Below, piece after piece: positions 60,498 to 64,000 of a DNA stretch of 64,000 nucleotides. The first letter of the stretch is position 1. Each line of letters opens with the position of its first letter. Where the stretch lies: assembly GCF_000003815.2 (NCBI RefSeq), contig NC_049980.1:20852813-20916812 (forward strand). Reading direction: 5' to 3'. The notes beneath the pieces were generated by a model. The model saw only the letters and a list, made by a program, of their open reading frames with translations, had not been told where the DNA came from and made no database searches. Both the position numbers and the translations under genes were made by a program. Source of the DNA: Branchiostoma floridae (Eukaryota; Chordata; Leptocardii; Amphioxiformes; Branchiostomatidae).

Positions 60498-61217
60498 ATG
60501 GCAGCAGTACTCGGGACCCAGGAACACGGCTTGTACGATAGCGGAGACGAGTGGGAAGTCGGGGTCGGCGACCTCATCATCGATTTGGACGCAGATTTGG
60601 AAAAAGATCGCCAGCGAGCCGAGGAGGAGAAAATTATGGTCCCACCTTCTCCTCAAAAGGTGGCCAACAACAAAAGTCCAGCTGCAGGAAAGGACATCAA
60701 AATGAAGGTGAAACGCAGCAAGGGAGTCAACGGGGCAAAAACATACAGTATAAGTGATCTAAATATAGGGAAGAAAGATGGAGATGCTCAGTACGATTTT
60801 GATGGGGCCGGTTCAAATTATTTCACACCTTCCAGTAAAACTGGAAAGGGTTCCTTGGGGGAGGAGAAATCAGGAAAATCGAACAAAGGGGGGAGTCATC
60901 ACAAAAGTAAAACCTCAGACAAAAGCAGCAGTAGTAGTGGGAGTGGGAAAGGATCATCTTCAAGTGGAGGATCCAATTCACACCAGGGGAGTTCGGATGT
61001 TGGTGGAGGTTCAGGTTGTGGCAGCGGCAACAGTGGAAACGATGGCCAGGACGGTAATGATAAGAACAGGAAAAAGGACGACAGGCCCTCGTCTTCCAAG
61101 GGAAAAGGTTCTGCATCTGAGAAAAGTGAGAAGAAAAAGGATACTGACAAGTCGGGTGAATCAGGATCTAGTGCCAAGACAAAGGGCAAGAAGAGCAAGG
61201 CAGACAAAGCTGAAAAG
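60498..61217 (+). CDS. ZNF608/ZNF609-family protein, N-terminal coding exon (partial)
   Basis: 240 codons of a much larger nuclear zinc-finger protein; later exons lie beyond the window. Residues about 13-36 ([20 protein letters not shown] then DLEKDRQ) match the N-terminal signature of vertebrate ZNF608 and ZNF609, proteins linked to transcriptional control and cohesin loading. The vertebrate form reads [20 protein letters not shown]. The rest is Ser/Gly/Lys-rich low complexity (about 115-240), as in the family, with many basic KSK/KKK clusters that would favour nuclear location. The ATG has a strong context (AAGATGG) and an in-frame stop 9 bases upstream. The exon ends GAAAAG|GTAAAT at 61217, a good donor in phase 0. 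The open frame runs a further 15 codons into the intron and should not be counted. The single C2H2 finger of the family is not in this exon. One ancestral gene is expected in invertebrates. Confidence 0.87.
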
Positions 61218-64000
61218 GTAAATGTTTCTGTTTTATGTTTAAATTTCTCTAACATGGCAACTTAAACTTAAAGCTTATGTGTTGAAATCAAGTCTGCTGC
61301 TTAACTACAGTCACATTTATGACAAAAAAAGAAACAGTGTTGGCTTTTGTCACCCAACACTTTGTGGACACCTGAAATGTGCCTTGTGAAGTGACTGTGA
61401 AGCCCAACAGTAAATAGATCAGGCCTTGGCTACACATGTAGGAGTACTCTGTGTACTCAAAATTTCCATCTGGTCAGTGTTTGGCTGAAATAATTCTTCA
61501 CTCCACAGGAAGGGACATTGTATTTTGTAACATTACACATGTATTTTGAGGGGGGCTAGCATTTCATTTGCTCAGATTAGATAGAATAGGTTTTGTTTTT
61601 TAAGTCCCTGGATTAATGCTTCAAATCATAGGTATCGCAGAAAAACAGGATATTGTTTGGATTGGATAAAGATATTCTGGATTGTTATCTGTTTGAGTGT
61701 TTCATACAGAAATATCCTTTACCCCGATTCTTTGGGGGTGTTGCAGCCCAAGAGTCTAGCAGTACACCACAGCTGGATATAATAAAGTATGCAGCCAGTA
61801 TTATGTAGCTATAGCATGCTCTGAAAACTCCAGCCCTGTGACAGCTGACCTTCTACACCTCCCTTGTTATGCAAACCTTGGAGTACAAACACATTAGTCA
61901 TTACTACTGGGCTGCTGATAAACAATGGCAGGCGAGCAAAAACTGGATTCTTCTGTCTCCTCCCCCCAAAAGTGCCCTAGTCCATTTCATTTCCCTACCT
62001 TAACAACAAACCCTACCTTACTCACAGTAACTCAATATTTCAACAGTTGTTATCCAGCACTCTGAAAAGATACATCTGCTCTGACCTTGTATAAGAGAAA
62101 AAACCTTGGCTGCCATTCTGGGTGCAAATAGCTGTGTTTGAAACCTGTAACAGCTGGGCAGAGGCCGCAGCTATCACAGGATGTAGGCTTTGTTTTTTCT
62201 GTGCAGATATAGGATATGGATAGAAAGTTCTGGTATGTCATCAGTGGTATTTTTCGCTTCACCCCACAGGAACTGTTGTCAATCAATGAAAGATAAGGAA
62301 CAGTGTCCTGAAATATATGAGCCCATTTTGTAGATAAGGAAAGGTGTGAAAGGGTCATTCACATGCCGCTATTGTTTGGTTTGAGTCTGGTAACTCAGAA
62401 ACAATGCGAAGCACACCTTTGTTGGTAGGTACAAGGAGAATGTCGTTTGTAACCGACCTACCCATACAGAAGTAGCAGTAGCCATTTGCATCATGTTACT
62501 AGTATGTTGATATATTGCACAAACCACTAGTATCAATAATCATGAATCCATGATAGTGTTTCTAGTCTCCCACTAGTCGCCTCTGTCCCCTCCCCGATCT
62601 ATTTATATTGAAATTTGAATTGTCATTTTTCATGTAGATCTATCTAAGGACTTCAACGTCCTTGCTTTATCCAAGGAGGTTAAAAAAGAACCTCCTTGCT
62701 TTATCAAATCAACCTCCTTGGTCAAATCTAGTTGAAACTGGTTGTTCTTCAGACAGAGTAAATGTAACACAGACCAATCTTTAAAAAAACAAACAACAAC
62801 ATTGTCTTCATCAAATTCTTGCTGTTGTGTTCTGCTGGCCTTTTCAATATACTACAGCTGTAAACTGGTTCCCCTGGTGGATGTCTGACCCCTGACCTCA
62901 AATGTGTACCCTGTGAAAGGAACCATGTTGTGTGCTCACCAACCAAAACAATGGTTCGAACAGAATTGTCCACCATTTGCTGAAATAACAACTGCCAGTA
63001 TGGGTTTGGGGAATCCTGAATCGTGACAATGTTTTTTTCAGGTCGTGATATACAAAATAAACAGCCAGTCACTGAACCACTCAGCCGCAAGACAAATCAG
63101 AGTCATGAATATACAGGATAGCATTGTGTGAAAAGTAGGGTTGGCAGTTATTTGTTAGTAGTGTAAGATATTTGGTCCAGACCCTGCAAATACATTATGT
63201 GTATTATTATTATATTCAGTACCATCATGGTAGAGTGCAAGAGGCTAATCATTGGTTCCCGTTGCAATCATGATCCCTGTAAAAGTGTAAGTAATAGTTG
63301 TTGTGATGTATTGACAGGGCTTGTTTAATGCTTTTCTGCTGAGCTTGCTTGGAAAGCTCCCAAAACCATCACTGATTTATTTTTATTACAGAAAGGAATT
63401 CAGTATACCTACATTACAGCTACATAACAGAACAAGAAAAACAATTACATAGTACACACATATTACAAAATATCCAAGCTTTATATGCCCCAAAAGTAAA
63501 GTCTACATTCTCTGGCCTAATGTTTTTTACCACTGGTAATTTGGAATACCCCATCACAGTGATCTTAACTACCTAAATAAATACAATGAAGTATTCATGA
63601 TGATACCCAGTTTTAGGATGAAATGTTTCAACATTCATTCATAATTTATCCTCTTATTAGATTATATTCTAGGTTGCATAAAAAACAACAGTCATGATTA
63701 AGAAGTTATCTTCATGTATTATAATCAGATTTTTCTCACAATGATTATAAGAAATTGAAACCATTTGTATATCACTGCCATCATGCAGGTGCATTATGAT
63801 TTGGTCCAACATGAATTTTGTGTGTAGTCATAGTTGTATGATATCCTGGTTTGTATCCTGGTATGTACAGGCTGTACTTGTGGTATTTTGTTGCCATGTT
63901 CTTTATACAAAATGCACTTTCAAATAGTACTACTTATGATAAGGTTTAAAGCACACTGCTAAAAGTGAATGGTTTTGTTCTGTGGGGGAAAGTCTAAATT
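61218..64000 (+). other. Intron 3' of the first ZNF608/609 coding exon
   Basis: Begins at GTAAAT and shows no further recognisable exon to the window end. The AT-rich sequence is consistent with a long intron. It contains a foldback at 62672-62698. Confidence 0.7.
62672..62698. repeat. 10-bp foldback (CAAGGAGGTT/AACCTCCTTG)
   Basis: Perfect 10-bp arms around a 7-nt loop, with a third AACCTCCTTGG at 62720-62730. Similar CAAGGAGGTT also occurs at 51017-51026, suggesting ends of an old MITE family. Confidence 0.6.

Noticed and set aside
61218-61265. Last 15 codons of the open frame at 60498
   Set aside because: They follow a good GTAAAT donor in phase 0 and become hydrophobic and unlike the Lys/Ser-rich exon, so they are intron.

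Overview
This is eukaryotic, AT-leaning, gene-poor DNA, most consistent with an invertebrate chordate such as amphioxus (Branchiostoma). That assignment is an inference. It rests on the repeat styles and on one recognisable host coding exon, the conserved N-terminus of the ZNF608/ZNF609 zinc-finger family, at 60498-61217 (+), which ends in a clean splice donor. A 100-N gap lies at 51533-51632. Most of the window is non-coding. The short open frames scattered through it look like chance and I do not annotate them.

Layout. 1-14069: no gene seen. 14082-16161: a 5'-truncated LINE on the minus strand, flanked by a 12-bp target-site duplication, with an intact reverse-transcriptase ORF. 18938-19994: a TA-flanked inverted-repeat element, with a diverged relative near 32170-32591. 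23776-31410: the centrepiece, a young tyrosine-recombinase (YR) retrotransposon of the DIRS/Ngaro type, coding on the minus strand (Gag, RT/RNase H, YR), plus a separate SGNH-hydrolase ORF. 32637-32915: a palindromic minisatellite. 33225-33388: a MITE with a 9-bp target duplication. 40767-47928: a family of MULE-like MITEs with 9-bp target duplications. 54700-55374: a possible promoter and first exon for the ZNF608/609 gene. 60412-61217: its first coding exon, followed by intron sequence to the window end.

How the YR element is built. In coding direction it reads Z2 - SGNH ORF - Y' - 54-nt spacer J - Z1 - palindrome array - Gag - RT/RH - YR - Y. The two Z copies (161 bp) are identical and the two Y copies (265 bp) are identical. 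Each gene cassette therefore has the same start (Z, with CCAAT, E-box and E2F-like motifs) and the same end (Y). The whole composite is bracketed by identical 55-bp direct repeats (X). A target duplication of that size is not expected for a YR-type retroelement. The internal junction Z1-J-Y' has almost the same spacing as the Z2-X-Y junction that an excised circle would have. This two-cassette layout, the X repeats, and a 47-bp palindromic array with compensatory arm changes are the most unusual things in the window.
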